Shown here in pieces: positions 46,257 through 56,468 of a DNA stretch of 64,000 nucleotides. The stretch's first letter is position 1; each line of letters begins with the position of its first letter. Both the position numbers and the translations under genes were made by a program. Source of the DNA: Sphaerotilus montanus (GTDB lineage Bacteria; Pseudomonadota; Gammaproteobacteria; Burkholderiales; Burkholderiaceae_C); contig NZ_JACCFH010000001.1 in NCBI RefSeq assembly GCF_013410775.1, positions 2,418,001-2,482,000 on the forward strand, written 5' to 3'. Under the pieces are notes generated by a model. That model worked only from the letters and a program-made list of their open reading frames with translations, had not been told where the DNA came from and searched no databases.

Positions 46257-47654
46257 ATGGCTGTCAGTGTTTTCGACCTTTTCAAGATCGGCATCGGGCC
46301 GTCCAGCTCCCACACGGTCGGGCCGATGCGCGCGGCACGGCTGTTCACGCAGGGTCTGCTGCACGCGGATCTGCTGGATTGCGCAGCCCGGGTACAGGTC
46401 GATCTGTACGGCTCGCTGGGGGCCACTGGCCAGGGCCACGGCAGCGACACTGCCGTGCTGCTGGGCCTGGGCGGGCACGAGCCGGACACGGTGGACGTGG
46501 ACCTGATCCCGGTGCTGCTGGACGACTTGCGCCAGCGCCAGCGTGTGGTGCTTGACGGCACGCACCCGGTTGCATTCGACGAGGACCGCGATATCGTGTT
46601 CCACCGCCGCGCAACCCTGCCGCTGCACGCCAACGGCATGCGTTTCTCGGCCTTCGACGCGGCGGGGGCGGTGCTGGCCGAGCGGGTGTACTACTCGGTG
46701 GGCGGCGGCTTCGTCATCAGCGAGCAGGTCGCCGCGGACGGCCAGCGCCAGAAGCTGATCGCGCCCGACACCAGCGTGCTGCCGCTGCCGTTCCACAGCG
46801 GCGCTGACCTGCTGGTGCTGACGCAGGCGCACGGCTGCTCGATCGCCGAGGTGATGCGCCGCAACGAGCGCCACTGGCGGACCGACGCCGAAACCGATGC
46901 CGGTTTGCTGCGCATCTGGGCGGTGATGCAGGCGTGTGTCGAGCGCGGTTGCCGCACAGAGGGCACGCTGCCTGGCGGCTTCAAGGTGCGGCGGCGGGCG
47001 GCAGCGTTGTCGCGGGCGCTCGCGGCACTGGACGCGCGAGGGGCCAAGGCAGCCGATCCGCTGGTCGTGCTCGACTGGGTGAACCTGTACGCGCTGGCGG
47101 TGAACGAGGAAAACGCGGCAGGCGGGCGGGTCGTCACGGCGCCGACGAACGGAGCGGCCGGGATCATCCCCGCGGTGCTGCACTACTACGTCCGCTTCGT
47201 GCCGGGGGCGGACGAGCGGGGCGTCATCGACTTCCTGCTGACCGCGGCAGCGATCGGCCTGCTCTACAAGGAAAACGCCAGCATCTCGGGCGCCGAGGTG
47301 GGCTGTCAGGGTGAGGTCGGTGTGGCGTGTTCGATGGCGGCAGCGGGCCTGTGCGCGGTGCTGGGCGGCTCGCCGGAGCAGGTCGAGAACGCCGCCGAGA
47401 TCGGCATGGAGCACCACCTGGGCCTGACCTGCGACCCGGTGGGCGGGCTGGTGCAGATTCCTTGCATCGAGCGCAACGCCATCGCCTCGGTCAAGGCGAT
47501 CAACGCCGCGCGCATGGCCCTCTACGGCGACGGTACCCACCACGTCAGCCTCGACAAGGTCATCAAGACCATGCGCGAGACCGGGGCGGACATGCTGACC
47601 AAGTACAAGGAGACCGCCCGCGGCGGGCTGGCGGTCAACATCGTGGCGTGCTGA
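46257..47654 (+). CDS. sdaA: L-serine dehydratase (iron-sulfur type)
   Basis: Converts L-serine to pyruvate and ammonia, 465 residues in the single-chain form. The beta domain opens with [24 protein letters not shown]. The catalytic domain holds cluster cysteines in [39 protein letters not shown]. It is convergent with the oxidoreductase gene, 3 bases apart. Confidence 0.96.
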   Translation: MAVSVFDLFKIGIGPSSSHTVGPMRAARLFTQGLLHADLLDCAARVQVDLYGSLGATGQGHGSDTAVLLGLGGHEPDTVDVDLIPVLLDDLRQRQRVVLDGTHPVAFDEDRDIVFHRRATLPLHANGMRFSAFDAAGAVLAERVYYSVGGGFVISEQVAADGQRQKLIAPDTSVLPLPFHSGADLLVLTQAHGCSIAEVMRRNERHWRTDAETDAGLLRIWAVMQACVERGCRTEGTLPGGFKVRRRAAALSRALAALDARGAKAADPLVVLDWVNLYALAVNEENAAGGRVVTAPTNGAAGIIPAVLHYYVRFVPGADERGVIDFLLTAAAIGLLYKENASISGAEVGCQGEVGVACSMAAAGLCAVLGGSPEQVENAAEIGMEHHLGLTCDPVGGLVQIPCIERNAIASVKAINAARMALYGDGTHHVSLDKVIKTMRETGADMLTKYKETARGGLAVNIVAC

Positions 47655-47657
47655 GCC

Positions 47658-48923
47658 TCAGTCGGCCAGCACGACACCCGCTTCCGGCAGCCGCACCTGG
47701 TTGTCCGTGCTGAACTGGTAGTCCTGGAACACGTGCTCGGCCGTGAGCAGCTGGAAGCGGCCGTCGGCGTGGCGGTGCGTCGTGTCCTTCAGGCGCCAGG
47801 TCAGCTGGCCGCAGGTCCAGATGTCGAAGTTGCGCATCTGCGTGCACAGGCAGGTCTTGTCCATCACCGAGATGCGCTTGGCGCCCGGGTGCGCCGCCAC
47901 TTCGCGGTTGTAGGACGTGATGTAGGCGCACTTGCCGTTGGCATCGAGCAGGTAGCCGTAGGCCTCGCAGTTCGGGCGGATGCCGTCGCCGATGCCCGGG
48001 CTCGACTTGATCATGCGCATCGGGTAGCCGGTCGGCGAGATCTGGTTGACCTCGATGTCGTCCTCGTCGGCCTTGAAGTATTCCTGCTTGACGTCGTCGG
48101 GCAGGCCGCATTCCTTGGTCACGGTGAAGCGGGTCGCCACCTGCACGCCGGCCGCGCCCATCTCCATGAAGCGCACCGCGTCGCTGCCGGTGAAGATGCC
48201 GCCGGCGGGCAGCACGGGGATGTCGAGCTGCTCGGCCTTCATCCAGGTCAGGATCTCGGCCACGATGGTGGCCAGGTCGTATTCGGCCCAGTCCATGCCG
48301 AAGCCGAGGTGGCCGCCGGCCAGCGGGCCCTCGACCACGATGTAGTCGGGCAGGCGGTTCAGGCGGGCGTTCTTCTTCAGGAAGAGCTGCAGCGCGCGCA
48401 GGCTGGACACGATGATGCCGAGCTTGACGTCGCGGAAGCGCGGGTGGTCCTCGATCAGCGCGAAGGAGCCCAGGTGCAGGCCGGCGGCGAGCGTGATGCC
48501 GTCGATGCCGGCGTCCATCGCGGAGGCCATGCGCACCTTCAGCGTCTCCTTCGGCGCGTTCATCGTCAGCTTTTCCATGCAGTTGATGAACACCATGCCG
48601 CTGCCCTGCTTGCGGGTCATGGTGCGCTCGACGTGCAGGCGCGTGGCTTCGGCGAGGTGGCCGAGGTCGAACTTGACGGCCGACTTGTCGGCGGACTCGA
48701 CGTTGAGCTTGTAGAGCGCCTGCTTGGCCTTGACGTACTTGGTCTTGTAGCGGCGGTCGGTGACCGTCTTGATCATTGCATCGGAGATGTGGCCGACACC
48801 ACCCAGACGCGCCGCCTCCAGCGCCAGATCGGAAGAGGAAATGTCCACCCCCATGCCGCCGACCATGATGGGCACCAGTTCGTGGCGGCCCATCTGCATG
48901 CGGAAGTCGTCCAGTCTTTTCAT
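47658..48923 (-). CDS. Nitronate-monooxygenase-like flavoprotein
   Basis: TIM-barrel FMN enzyme of 421 residues. The start (ELVPIMVGGMGVDISSSDLALEAARLGGVGHIS) and FNM-phosphate loop region VLPAGGIFTGSDAVRFMEMGAAGVQVATRF fit the NPD/nitronate monooxygenase family. It is about 80 residues longer than the usual enzyme. The extra C-terminal part has a cysteine cluster (KTCLCTQMRNFDIWTCGQLTW). The substrate is uncertain. Confidence 0.8.
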   Translation of the reverse strand: MKRLDDFRMQMGRHELVPIMVGGMGVDISSSDLALEAARLGGVGHISDAMIKTVTDRRYKTKYVKAKQALYKLNVESADKSAVKFDLGHLAEATRLHVERTMTRKQGSGMVFINCMEKLTMNAPKETLKVRMASAMDAGIDGITLAAGLHLGSFALIEDHPRFRDVKLGIIVSSLRALQLFLKKNARLNRLPDYIVVEGPLAGGHLGFGMDWAEYDLATIVAEILTWMKAEQLDIPVLPAGGIFTGSDAVRFMEMGAAGVQVATRFTVTKECGLPDDVKQEYFKADEDDIEVNQISPTGYPMRMIKSSPGIGDGIRPNCEAYGYLLDANGKCAYITSYNREVAAHPGAKRISVMDKTCLCTQMRNFDIWTCGQLTWRLKDTTHRHADGRFQLLTAEHVFQDYQFSTDNQVRLPEAGVVLAD

Positions 48924-49102
48924 CGCGTATGTCCTCGGGGCGGACCCCTGTAGTTCTCAAGCCTCTTCATCAGGCGCAGCCTGCCAGTGCAGTGTGACTG
49001 TGCCACGCCGTGTGCACGGTGCGTATTGTCATGGACTTGCCGCGTCAGTCTGGTGTGGTCGGTGTCTGGGGTCCGTACAAGTCCACGGCAACGGCAGGGT
49101 CT

Positions 49103-49143
49103 AATTTTATTGCCTGGTCAATCATTGACTGAGCAATAAAATT
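49103..49143. promoter_or_regulatory. Two concentric palindromes, MarR operator
   Basis: Outer arms AATTTTATTGC (49103-49113) and GCAATAAAATT (49133-49143) are perfect complements. Inner TCAAT-C-ATTGA (49118-49128) is centred on the same base, 49123. The whole ends 7 bases before the marR start, an ideal autoregulatory site. The 179 bases between 48924 and 49102 show no other clear signal. Confidence 0.8.
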
Positions 49144-49150
49144 TCTCCCC

Positions 49151-49675
49151 ATGAACACGATTGATTCCGCAGCGGTGCCGCGCCCGCCGATCTACACCGC
49201 CGAGACCTACCGCCCCGAGCGCAGCCTGGGCCTGCTGATGCGCCAGGTGCTGACCTCGATCCTGCAGGAGGCCGACCGCCGGCTGGACGTGCTGGACCTG
49301 ACCCACGCGCAGTGGCTGCCGCTGTTCCAGCTGCTGTGCCGGCCCGAGGACACGACCGCGGTGACGCTGGCGCGCGACCTGCAGGTCGATCCGGCGGGCG
49401 TGACCCGCGTGCTGGACCGGCTCGAAGCGAAGCAGCTCGTGCGGCGCGAGCGCTCCTGCACCGACCGGCGCGTGGTGAATCTGGCCCTGACCGACACGGG
49501 CCGCGCGGTGGCCGAGCAGGTGCCGCCGGTGCTGACGGAGGTGCTGAACCAGCACCTGCAGGGCTTCTCGGTCGAGGAATTCGAGCAGCTCATGGGGCTG
49601 CTGCGCCGGCTGCTGGCCAACGGGGAAGCGATGCGGGCGCCCGTGGTGGCCCCCCGCGACGAGGGCGCGGCATGA
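49151..49675 (+). CDS. MarR-family regulator of the efflux operon
   Basis: 174 residues. The winged helix is visible in LTHAQWLPLFQLL, TLARDLQVDPAGVTRVLDRLEAKQLVRRERSCTDRRVVNLALTDTG, including the wing with DRR. It is first in a four-gene operon; its stop overlaps the next start by 4 bases. By family rule it represses its own operon until an aromatic or lipophilic compound binds. The ligand is unknown. Confidence 0.93.
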   Translation: MNTIDSAAVPRPPIYTAETYRPERSLGLLMRQVLTSILQEADRRLDVLDLTHAQWLPLFQLLCRPEDTTAVTLARDLQVDPAGVTRVLDRLEAKQLVRRERSCTDRRVVNLALTDTGRAVAEQVPPVLTEVLNQHLQGFSVEEFEQLMGLLRRLLANGEAMRAPVVAPRDEGAA

Positions 49676-51156
49676 ACCGCCAGAACACGAGGACCCCGGT
49701 CGTCGGCGCGCTGGCGCTGGCGGCGGCGCTGGTGATGACCGGGTGCGCGAGCCCGGGCCGGCCGATTCCCGTGCAGGCCGCGCTGGCCCCGACGCAGCTC
49801 GGTCTCGCGGCCGACACCGGCGCACTCGCCGCTGGCGACGGCTGGTGGAAGGCGCTCGGCGACCCGGCGCTCGACACGCTGGTCGAGCGCGCCACGGCCG
49901 ACCACCCGAGCGTGCAGGCGGCCATGGCGCGGCTGGCGCGTGCGCAGGCCGCCAGCCATGGCGCCCAGGCCGGTGACGAGCCGCAGATCGGCCTGTCCGC
50001 CGACGCGACCCGCCAGCGCTACACCGCCAACGGCCTCGTGCCGCCGCCGATCGCCGGCAGCGTGCGCGACACCGGCACGTTGCAGATCGGCGGCACGTGG
50101 TCGCTGGACTTCTTCGGCCGCCACCGTGCCGCGCTCGCCGCCGCCGTTGGCCAGGAGCAGGCGCTGCAGGCCGAGCTGTCGGCCGCCCGGCAGGCCCTGG
50201 CCGGCGCCGTGACGCGCCAGTACCTCGCGCTGGCCCGCCTGCTGGCACAGCGCGACGTGGCCGACCGCACCACCGCGCTGCGCCAGCAGACGCTGGAGCT
50301 GGTGCAGCGCCGCGTGAAGGGCGGGCTGGACACCCAGGTCGAGCTGCGCCAGGCCGAATCCACGGTGCCCGATGCGCGCACCCAGCGCCTCGTGCTCGAC
50401 GAGCAGATCACCCTGGTGCGCCACGCGCTGGCTGCGCTGACCTCGCAGGCGCCGACCGCGCTCGATGCGCTGGCGCCGCGGCTGGACGCGCTGCAGGTGC
50501 CCGCGCCCGAAACCGGCCGCATCGGCACCGACTTGCTCGGCCGCCGCGCCGACATCGTCGCGGCGCGCTGGCGCGTCGAGGCCGCCATGCAGGGCGTGCG
50601 CGAGGCGCGGGCGCAGTTCTATCCCGATGTGCAGCTCAACGCCTTTGTCGGGCTGAGCGCACTCGGGCTGGACCGGCTGGTCCAGTTCGACAGCCGGCAG
50701 GCCGGTGTCGGCCCGGCGCTGCGCCTGCCGCTGTTCGACGGCGGACGGCTGCGGGCGCAGCTGCAGTCGCGCTCGGCCGATCTGGATGCGTCGATCGCGG
50801 CCTACAACGGCGCGCTGCTCGACGCAGTGCGCGAAGCCGCCGACGCGCTGACCAGCACCGCCGCCGTGCAGGCCCAGCGCACCGAGCAGGCCCGCGCGCT
50901 GCAGGCCGCCGAACAGGCCCACGACACCGCGCAGCGCCGTTTCGGCGCCGGGCTGGGCAACTACCTCGTCGTGCTGACCGCCGAGCAGCAGCTGCTGGCC
51001 CAGCGCCGCGCTGCGGTCGATCTGCGCGCCCGCGCCTTCGACACCCGGGTGCAGCTGATGCAGGCCCTCGGGGGCGGCTACACCGCGGCCAACCTCCCGC
51101 CGGACGCGCCGAACCTGCCCGACGCCGCACGCACGACGGCCCAGAACAACCAATGA
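49672..51156 (+). CDS. Outer-membrane efflux lipoprotein (NodT/OprM type)
   Basis: Outer-membrane channel of a tripartite pump, 494 residues. The signal peptide ends in VMTGC, giving a lipid-anchored Cys. Two OEP repeats follow, with conserved WWKALGDPALDTLVERA and LRLPLFDGGRLRAQL. ATG 49672 overlaps the marR stop. It pairs with the EmrA- and EmrB-like proteins downstream. Confidence 0.92.
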   Translation: MNRQNTRTPVVGALALAAALVMTGCASPGRPIPVQAALAPTQLGLAADTGALAAGDGWWKALGDPALDTLVERATADHPSVQAAMARLARAQAASHGAQAGDEPQIGLSADATRQRYTANGLVPPPIAGSVRDTGTLQIGGTWSLDFFGRHRAALAAAVGQEQALQAELSAARQALAGAVTRQYLALARLLAQRDVADRTTALRQQTLELVQRRVKGGLDTQVELRQAESTVPDARTQRLVLDEQITLVRHALAALTSQAPTALDALAPRLDALQVPAPETGRIGTDLLGRRADIVAARWRVEAAMQGVREARAQFYPDVQLNAFVGLSALGLDRLVQFDSRQAGVGPALRLPLFDGGRLRAQLQSRSADLDASIAAYNGALLDAVREAADALTSTAAVQAQRTEQARALQAAEQAHDTAQRRFGAGLGNYLVVLTAEQQLLAQRRAAVDLRARAFDTRVQLMQALGGGYTAANLPPDAPNLPDAARTTAQNNQ

Positions 51157-51169
51157 AAACGAGTTCCCG

Positions 51170-52420
51170 ATGAGCAACCCTGCGACTGACGTTTCCCCGA
51201 AGCCGACCGCGTCCGCAAACCCCCGCCGCCGCGCGCTGACCACCATCGCCGCCGTGGCCGTGCTGGCCGGCGGTGGTTACGGCGCGTGGTGGGCGCTCTA
51301 TGCCCGCCACAGCGAGAGCACCGACAACGCCTACGTCCAGGCCCGCGTGGTGCAGGTCACCGCGCTGGCCGGCGGCACCGTCAAGGCGGTCGAGGCCGAC
51401 GACACCGACCACGTCCGTGCCGGCCAGGTGCTGCTGCGGCTGGACGCGACCGACGCGAAGCTCGCGCTGGAGCAGGCCGAGGCCCAGCTCGCGCAGACCG
51501 TGCGCGAAGTGCGCCAGATCTACACTGGCAACGACACGCTCGGCACGCAGGTCGCCCAGCGCGAGGCCGATCTCAAGCGCGCCCAGGCCGATCTGGCCCG
51601 CGCGCAGGACGACGTGAACCGCCGTGCCCCGCTGGTCGAGAGCGGTGCGGTCGGCCGCGAGGAGTTCAACCACGTCACCGCGCAGCTCGCCTCGGCGCGC
51701 AGCGTGGTCGCCGCCGCGAAATCCGCGCTCGACACCGCGCACGAGCAGCAGCGCAGCAACGGCATCCTCACCGATGGCGGCAGCGTCGAGTCGCAGCCGC
51801 AGGTGCAGCGCGCCGCGGGCAAGGTGCGCGAGGCGTGGATCGCGCTCAAGCGCACCGAGCTGCTCGCGCCGGTCGATGGCCACATCGCCCGCCGCAGCGT
51901 GCAGCTCGGCCAGCGCGTGCAGCCGGGCACGCCGGTGATGTCGGTGGTCGATCTGCAGGGTGCCTGGGTCGATGCCAACTTCAAGGAAGGCCAGCTGCGT
52001 GCGCTGCGCCTGGGCCAGCCGGCGGAGCTGGTGGCCGATGTGTATGGCGACAAGGTGGTCTACCACGGCCGCATCGCCGGGCTGGGCGCGGGCACGGGTG
52101 CGGCGTTCTCGCTGCTGCCGGCGCAGAACGCCACCGGCAACTGGATCAAGGTGGTGCAGCGCGTGCCGGTGCGCATCGTGCTGGACCGGGCCGAGGTCGC
52201 GGCGCACCCGCTGCGGGTCGGGCTGTCGATGACCGTCACGGTGGACGTGGCCAGGCAGGACGGCGCCGTGCTGCCCGCCGTGGCGGCCACCGCGCACCCG
52301 GACCGCACCGAGGTCTATGACGGCCTGGAGCGCGAGGCCGAGGCCGACGTGCAGCGCATCATTGCCGCCAACCTCGGCCGTGTCGGCGTGGCGGCCTCGA
52401 CCGCCCGCAAGCCGGCATGA
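51170..52420 (+). CDS. emrA: EmrA-like membrane fusion protein
   Basis: Periplasmic adaptor of 416 residues with one N-terminal membrane helix (LTTIAAVAVLAGGGYGAWWALYA). The lipoyl half-motifs are ESTDNAYVQARVVQVTALAGGTV and ELLAPVDGHIARRSVQLGQRV, flanking a long coiled coil. It starts 13 bases after the channel gene and overlaps emrB by 4 bases. Confidence 0.93.
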   Translation: MSNPATDVSPKPTASANPRRRALTTIAAVAVLAGGGYGAWWALYARHSESTDNAYVQARVVQVTALAGGTVKAVEADDTDHVRAGQVLLRLDATDAKLALEQAEAQLAQTVREVRQIYTGNDTLGTQVAQREADLKRAQADLARAQDDVNRRAPLVESGAVGREEFNHVTAQLASARSVVAAAKSALDTAHEQQRSNGILTDGGSVESQPQVQRAAGKVREAWIALKRTELLAPVDGHIARRSVQLGQRVQPGTPVMSVVDLQGAWVDANFKEGQLRALRLGQPAELVADVYGDKVVYHGRIAGLGAGTGAAFSLLPAQNATGNWIKVVQRVPVRIVLDRAEVAAHPLRVGLSMTVTVDVARQDGAVLPAVAATAHPDRTEVYDGLEREAEADVQRIIAANLGRVGVAASTARKPA

Positions 52421-54000
52421 GCGCGCCCGCCGCGACCGCCGGCGCGGCACCCCACGCGCCACCCCCGCCGCTCGAAGGCGGCCAGCTCGCGCTCGGCACG
52501 CTGGCGCTGTCGCTGGCGACCTTCATGAACGTGCTGGACTCGTCGATCGCCAACGTCTCGCTGCCGGCGATCGCGGGCGACCTGGGCGTGAGCCCGTCGC
52601 AGGGCACCTGGGTCATCACCAGCTTCGGCGTGGCCAACGCGATCTCGGTGCCGCTGACCGGCTGGCTGACGCAGCGCTTCGGCGCGGTGAAGCTGTTCAC
52701 CTGGAGCGTGCTGCTGTTCGTGGTGGCGTCGTGGCTGTGCGGGTTCGCGCCGTCGCTGGAGGCGCTGATCGTGTTCCGCGTGATGCAGGGGCTGGTGGCC
52801 GGGCCGATGATCCCGCTGTCGCAGACGCTGCTGCTGTCGAGCTACCCGCGCACCAAGGCGGGCACGGCGCTGGCGCTGTGGGGCATGACGACGCTGGTGG
52901 CGCCGGTGGTCGGGCCGCTGCTGGGCGGCTGGATCACCGACCATGTGCATTGGGCGTGGATCTTCTACATCAACGTGCCGGTCGGGCTGCTCGCGGCTGG
53001 CATCACCTGGCGCATCTACCGCCACCGCGAGACGCCGACCCGGCAGCTGCCGATCGACACGGTGGGGCTGGCGCTGCTGGTCCTCTGGGTGGGCGCGCTG
53101 CAGCTGATGCTCGACAAGGGCCACGAGCTGGACTGGTTCCATTCGCCGACCGTGATCGCGCTGGCGGTGGTGGCGGTGTTCGGCTTCGCGGTCTTCGTCG
53201 CCTGGGAGCTGACGGACGCGCATCCGGTGGTCGATCTGCGGCTGTTCGCGCGGCCGAACTTCCTCTACGGCGCGCTGACGCTGTCGGTGGCCTACGGGCT
53301 GTTCTTCGGCAACATCGTGCTGCTGCCGATGTGGCTGCAGCAGTGGGTCGGCTACACCGCCACCTGGGCGGGCATGGCGATGGCGCCGGTGGGCGTGCTG
53401 GCCATCCTGCTGACACCGCTGGTGGGCAAGAAGGTGTCGGTGTGGGACCCGCGCTGGATGGCGACCGGCGCGTTCATCTGCTTCTCGCTGGTGCTGTGGC
53501 TGCGCAGCCGCTTCACGCTGCAGACCGACTTCGTCTCGATCCTGATCCCGACGGTGATCCAGGGCGCGGCGCTGTCGTTCTTCTTCATCCCGCTGACGAC
53601 GCTGACCTTGTCGGGACTGGACCCGTCACGGGTGCCGGCCGCGGCGGGGCTGTCGAACTTCGTGCGCATCACGGCCGGCGCGATGGGGACCTCGGTGGCC
53701 ACGACGGTCTGGCAGGACCGCGCGGTGATGCACCACGCCCACCTGGCCGAGCGGCTGAACGCGGGCGATCCGGTGACCGACGAAGCGCTGCGGTCGATCC
53801 AGTCCGGCGGTTTCAGCCTGGAGCAGGCGCTGGCGCAGATCGAGCGGCTCATCAGCCAGCAGGCCTACACCCGCGCGGCGGACGACGTGTTCCTGGTGTC
53901 GGCGGGGATCTTCCTGCTGCTGATTCCGCTGGTGTGGCGCACCTCCAGGCCGCCGCGGCTGGGCCGGGCCGCGCCGGTCGACGCGGGCGGGGCGCACTGA
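52417..54000 (+). CDS. emrB: EmrB-like DHA2 multidrug transporter
   Basis: Proton-driven major-facilitator exporter of 527 residues and 14 membrane segments. Motif A-like WLTQRFGAVKLF, motif C GMTTLVAPVVGPLLGGWITD and the opening LDSSIANVSLPAIAGDLGVS are typical. It is the last gene of the MarR operon and is convergent with the next gene (25-base gap). Confidence 0.94.
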   Translation: MSAPAATAGAAPHAPPPPLEGGQLALGTLALSLATFMNVLDSSIANVSLPAIAGDLGVSPSQGTWVITSFGVANAISVPLTGWLTQRFGAVKLFTWSVLLFVVASWLCGFAPSLEALIVFRVMQGLVAGPMIPLSQTLLLSSYPRTKAGTALALWGMTTLVAPVVGPLLGGWITDHVHWAWIFYINVPVGLLAAGITWRIYRHRETPTRQLPIDTVGLALLVLWVGALQLMLDKGHELDWFHSPTVIALAVVAVFGFAVFVAWELTDAHPVVDLRLFARPNFLYGALTLSVAYGLFFGNIVLLPMWLQQWVGYTATWAGMAMAPVGVLAILLTPLVGKKVSVWDPRWMATGAFICFSLVLWLRSRFTLQTDFVSILIPTVIQGAALSFFFIPLTTLTLSGLDPSRVPAAAGLSNFVRITAGAMGTSVATTVWQDRAVMHHAHLAERLNAGDPVTDEALRSIQSGGFSLEQALAQIERLISQQAYTRAADDVFLVSAGIFLLLIPLVWRTSRPPRLGRAAPVDAGGAH

Positions 54001-54025
54001 AGCGGCCCGCGCCGGGGCAGGCTGG

Positions 54026-56218
54026 TCAGACCGGCGCTTCGGCGGCCAGCAGCCGGTCGAATTCCTCGGCCAGCACCGGGCGGGCGTAGAGGTAGCCCTG
54101 CCCGTAGTCGCAGCTGGCGGCCAGCAGCAGGTCGTGCTGCGCCTGTGTCTCGATGCCTTCGGCGACGACCTTCAGGCCGAGCTTGTGCGCCATCATCACG
54201 ATGCCCTCGCACAGCGCCAGCTCCGGCGAGTCCGGCTGCAGGTCGCGCACGAAGGAGCGGTCGATCTTGATGTAGTCGATGTCGAAGCGGTTCAGGTAGG
54301 CCAGCGAGGAGTAGCCGGTGCCGAAGTCGTCGAGCGCGACCTGGATGCCGGCATCGCGCAGCTTGAGCATCTGGTCGAGCACCTGCGAGCCGGCCTCCAT
54401 CAGCAGGCCTTCGGTGATCTCCAGCACGACGCTGTGGCCGTCCAGTCCGAGTTCGCTCAGGTGCTGGCGCCAGGCGATCAGGTCGATCCGGCTGTTCTGG
54501 AACTGCAACGGCGAGACGTTGACGCTGACCTGGAACTGCGGCCGGTGCACGCGCCAGCGCGCCGTCTGGTGCATCGCTTCGTGGAAGACCCAGCTGCCGA
54601 GGGCGTGGATCATGCCGGTCGACTCGGCCACCGGGATGAACTCCACCGGGCTGACCACGCCGCGTGTCGGGTGGGTCCAGCGCACCAGCGCCTCGGCCTT
54701 GCAGATCCGGCCGCTGGCCAGCTCGACGATGGGCTGGTAGCAGAGGTGGAACTGCTGCTTCTCCAGCGCGGGGCGCAGGTCGGAGATCAGCCGCATGCGC
54801 TCCTGCGCGACCTGCTGCATCGAGGGCGTGAAGTACTGGCTGCGGTTGCGGCCCTGCTGCTTGGCGACGTACATCGCCTGGTCGGCATTCTTGAGCAGCC
54901 CGTTGACATCGTGGACGCCATCGGTCGGGTAGAGGGTGATGCCCAGGCTGCCCGAGACATAGGCCTGGTCCGAGCCCAGCGCGAAGGGCTCGCTCACCGC
55001 CTGCAGCACGGCCTGCGCCACCCGCGCAACCGACGATGGATCCGCCAGTCCGCCGAGCACCAGCGTGAACTCGTCGCCGCCGAGCCGCGCGACGATGTCG
55101 GTGCCGCGCACGCACTGCTGCAGGCGGTGTGCCGCTTCCTGCAGCAGCACGTCGCCCCAGGCGTGGCCGAGCGTGTCGTTGACCTCCTTGAAGTTGTCGA
55201 GGTCGAGCATCAGCAGCGCCATCGACTGTCCGGTGCCGTCGCTGCGGGACATCTCCTGCTGCAGCCGGGTGAGGAACATGTTGCGGTTGGGCAGGCCGGT
55301 CAGCGTGTCGTAGTTGGCCTGCTGCCAGATGAGGTCCTGCGCGCGCTTCTGCTGGGTGATGTCGCCGATGCTGCCGACCATGCGCAGCGGCTGGCCGTCC
55401 GGAGCCCGCTCGACGACGCGGCCACGGTCCTGCACCCAGAGCAGGCGGCCGTCCTTGCGGCGCATGTGGTGCTCCTGCAGGTAGGTGGAGCGGCCGGCGA
55501 GGCAGTCGTCGAGCGCGCGCTGGACGTCGGCCCGTTCCTCGTCCGGCACACAGCACCAGAAGTCGTCCAGCGTGCCGCTGAATTCGGCCGGGTCGTAGCC
55601 GAACAGCGTGTGCCAGCGCTGGCTCAGCGTGAGCCGGCCGCTGGGCAGGTGCCAGTCCCAGACGGCGTCTCCGGTGGCCTCCAGCGCGTGCAGCAGGCGC
55701 CGCTCGCTGTCCTCGGCGCGCATCTGCGCGCGGTGCAGGTCGGTGATGTCATGCGCGATCACGAGAATGCGGGGCAGACCGTCCGGGCCGGAGAAGGGTT
55801 TCTTGATCGAGCGGAAGTGGCTGATCTCGCCGGTGCGGGCATCCCGCGACTCCTCCAGCACGGTCTCGGTCTGGCCGCTGGCCATGATGGCCAGCACGTT
55901 CTGGCGCATGGCCTCTGCCATCTCGGGCGGCACGCCGAAGTCGCGGTCGAGGTGGCCCACGATCGCCTCGGGGGTGGTGCCATAGAACGCGGCCACTGGC
56001 TGGTTGGCCAGCAGGAAACGGCCTTCGTGGTCCTTCAGCAGGATCAGGTCCGGGCTTTCATCGAGCACGGTGCGCAGCAGCGCGGTCTGGGCCTCCAGGT
56101 CCGCCTCGGTGCGGTGCAGGCGATCGGCGAGCCAGCGCAACGAGCCATCGGCCGTGGAGGCTGCATGCAGGCACGTGCGGAGGGTCTGCATCGATTGGTC
56201 GTCCAGTGCTTCGGTCAT
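54026..56218 (-). CDS. PAS-PAS-GGDEF-EAL cyclic di-GMP protein
   Basis: 730 residues, soluble. Two PAS domains with PAC tails occupy about residues 45-165 and 170-295 (IAHDITDLHRAQ and VGSIGDITQQKRAQ). GGDEF is intact (ARLGGDEF) with an RGTD inhibitory site five residues before it. EAL is intact (AEALVRW, DDFGTGYSSL). Both activities are possible. It is the second such protein in the window and is not closely similar to the first in its sensor part. Confidence 0.93.
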   Translation of the reverse strand: MTEALDDQSMQTLRTCLHAASTADGSLRWLADRLHRTEADLEAQTALLRTVLDESPDLILLKDHEGRFLLANQPVAAFYGTTPEAIVGHLDRDFGVPPEMAEAMRQNVLAIMASGQTETVLEESRDARTGEISHFRSIKKPFSGPDGLPRILVIAHDITDLHRAQMRAEDSERRLLHALEATGDAVWDWHLPSGRLTLSQRWHTLFGYDPAEFSGTLDDFWCCVPDEERADVQRALDDCLAGRSTYLQEHHMRRKDGRLLWVQDRGRVVERAPDGQPLRMVGSIGDITQQKRAQDLIWQQANYDTLTGLPNRNMFLTRLQQEMSRSDGTGQSMALLMLDLDNFKEVNDTLGHAWGDVLLQEAAHRLQQCVRGTDIVARLGGDEFTLVLGGLADPSSVARVAQAVLQAVSEPFALGSDQAYVSGSLGITLYPTDGVHDVNGLLKNADQAMYVAKQQGRNRSQYFTPSMQQVAQERMRLISDLRPALEKQQFHLCYQPIVELASGRICKAEALVRWTHPTRGVVSPVEFIPVAESTGMIHALGSWVFHEAMHQTARWRVHRPQFQVSVNVSPLQFQNSRIDLIAWRQHLSELGLDGHSVVLEITEGLLMEAGSQVLDQMLKLRDAGIQVALDDFGTGYSSLAYLNRFDIDYIKIDRSFVRDLQPDSPELALCEGIVMMAHKLGLKVVAEGIETQAQHDLLLAASCDYGQGYLYARPVLAEEFDRLLAAEAPV

Positions 56219-56468
56219 GCGTGTCTCGCACGGTCGGGGGAGGGGCGTGGGAACAAGGGGTGTGGCCAGTCGTTATCGGCAGGCGCCAGGCAGACCGGAT
56301 GCCGGCGCAGCGAGGTGCGGGAATCGGTCACGAATTTCCGGCTGCGCACGGCGGCGGGCTTCAGGATTCAGAATTGACGGCCATGACCATCGAGCTTTCT
56401 GACTGCGGCCTGCCGCCGCCTTTGCATCCGTGTCCGTGTCCGCGTCTGCCTTTGCCTGGGCGGGCGTG

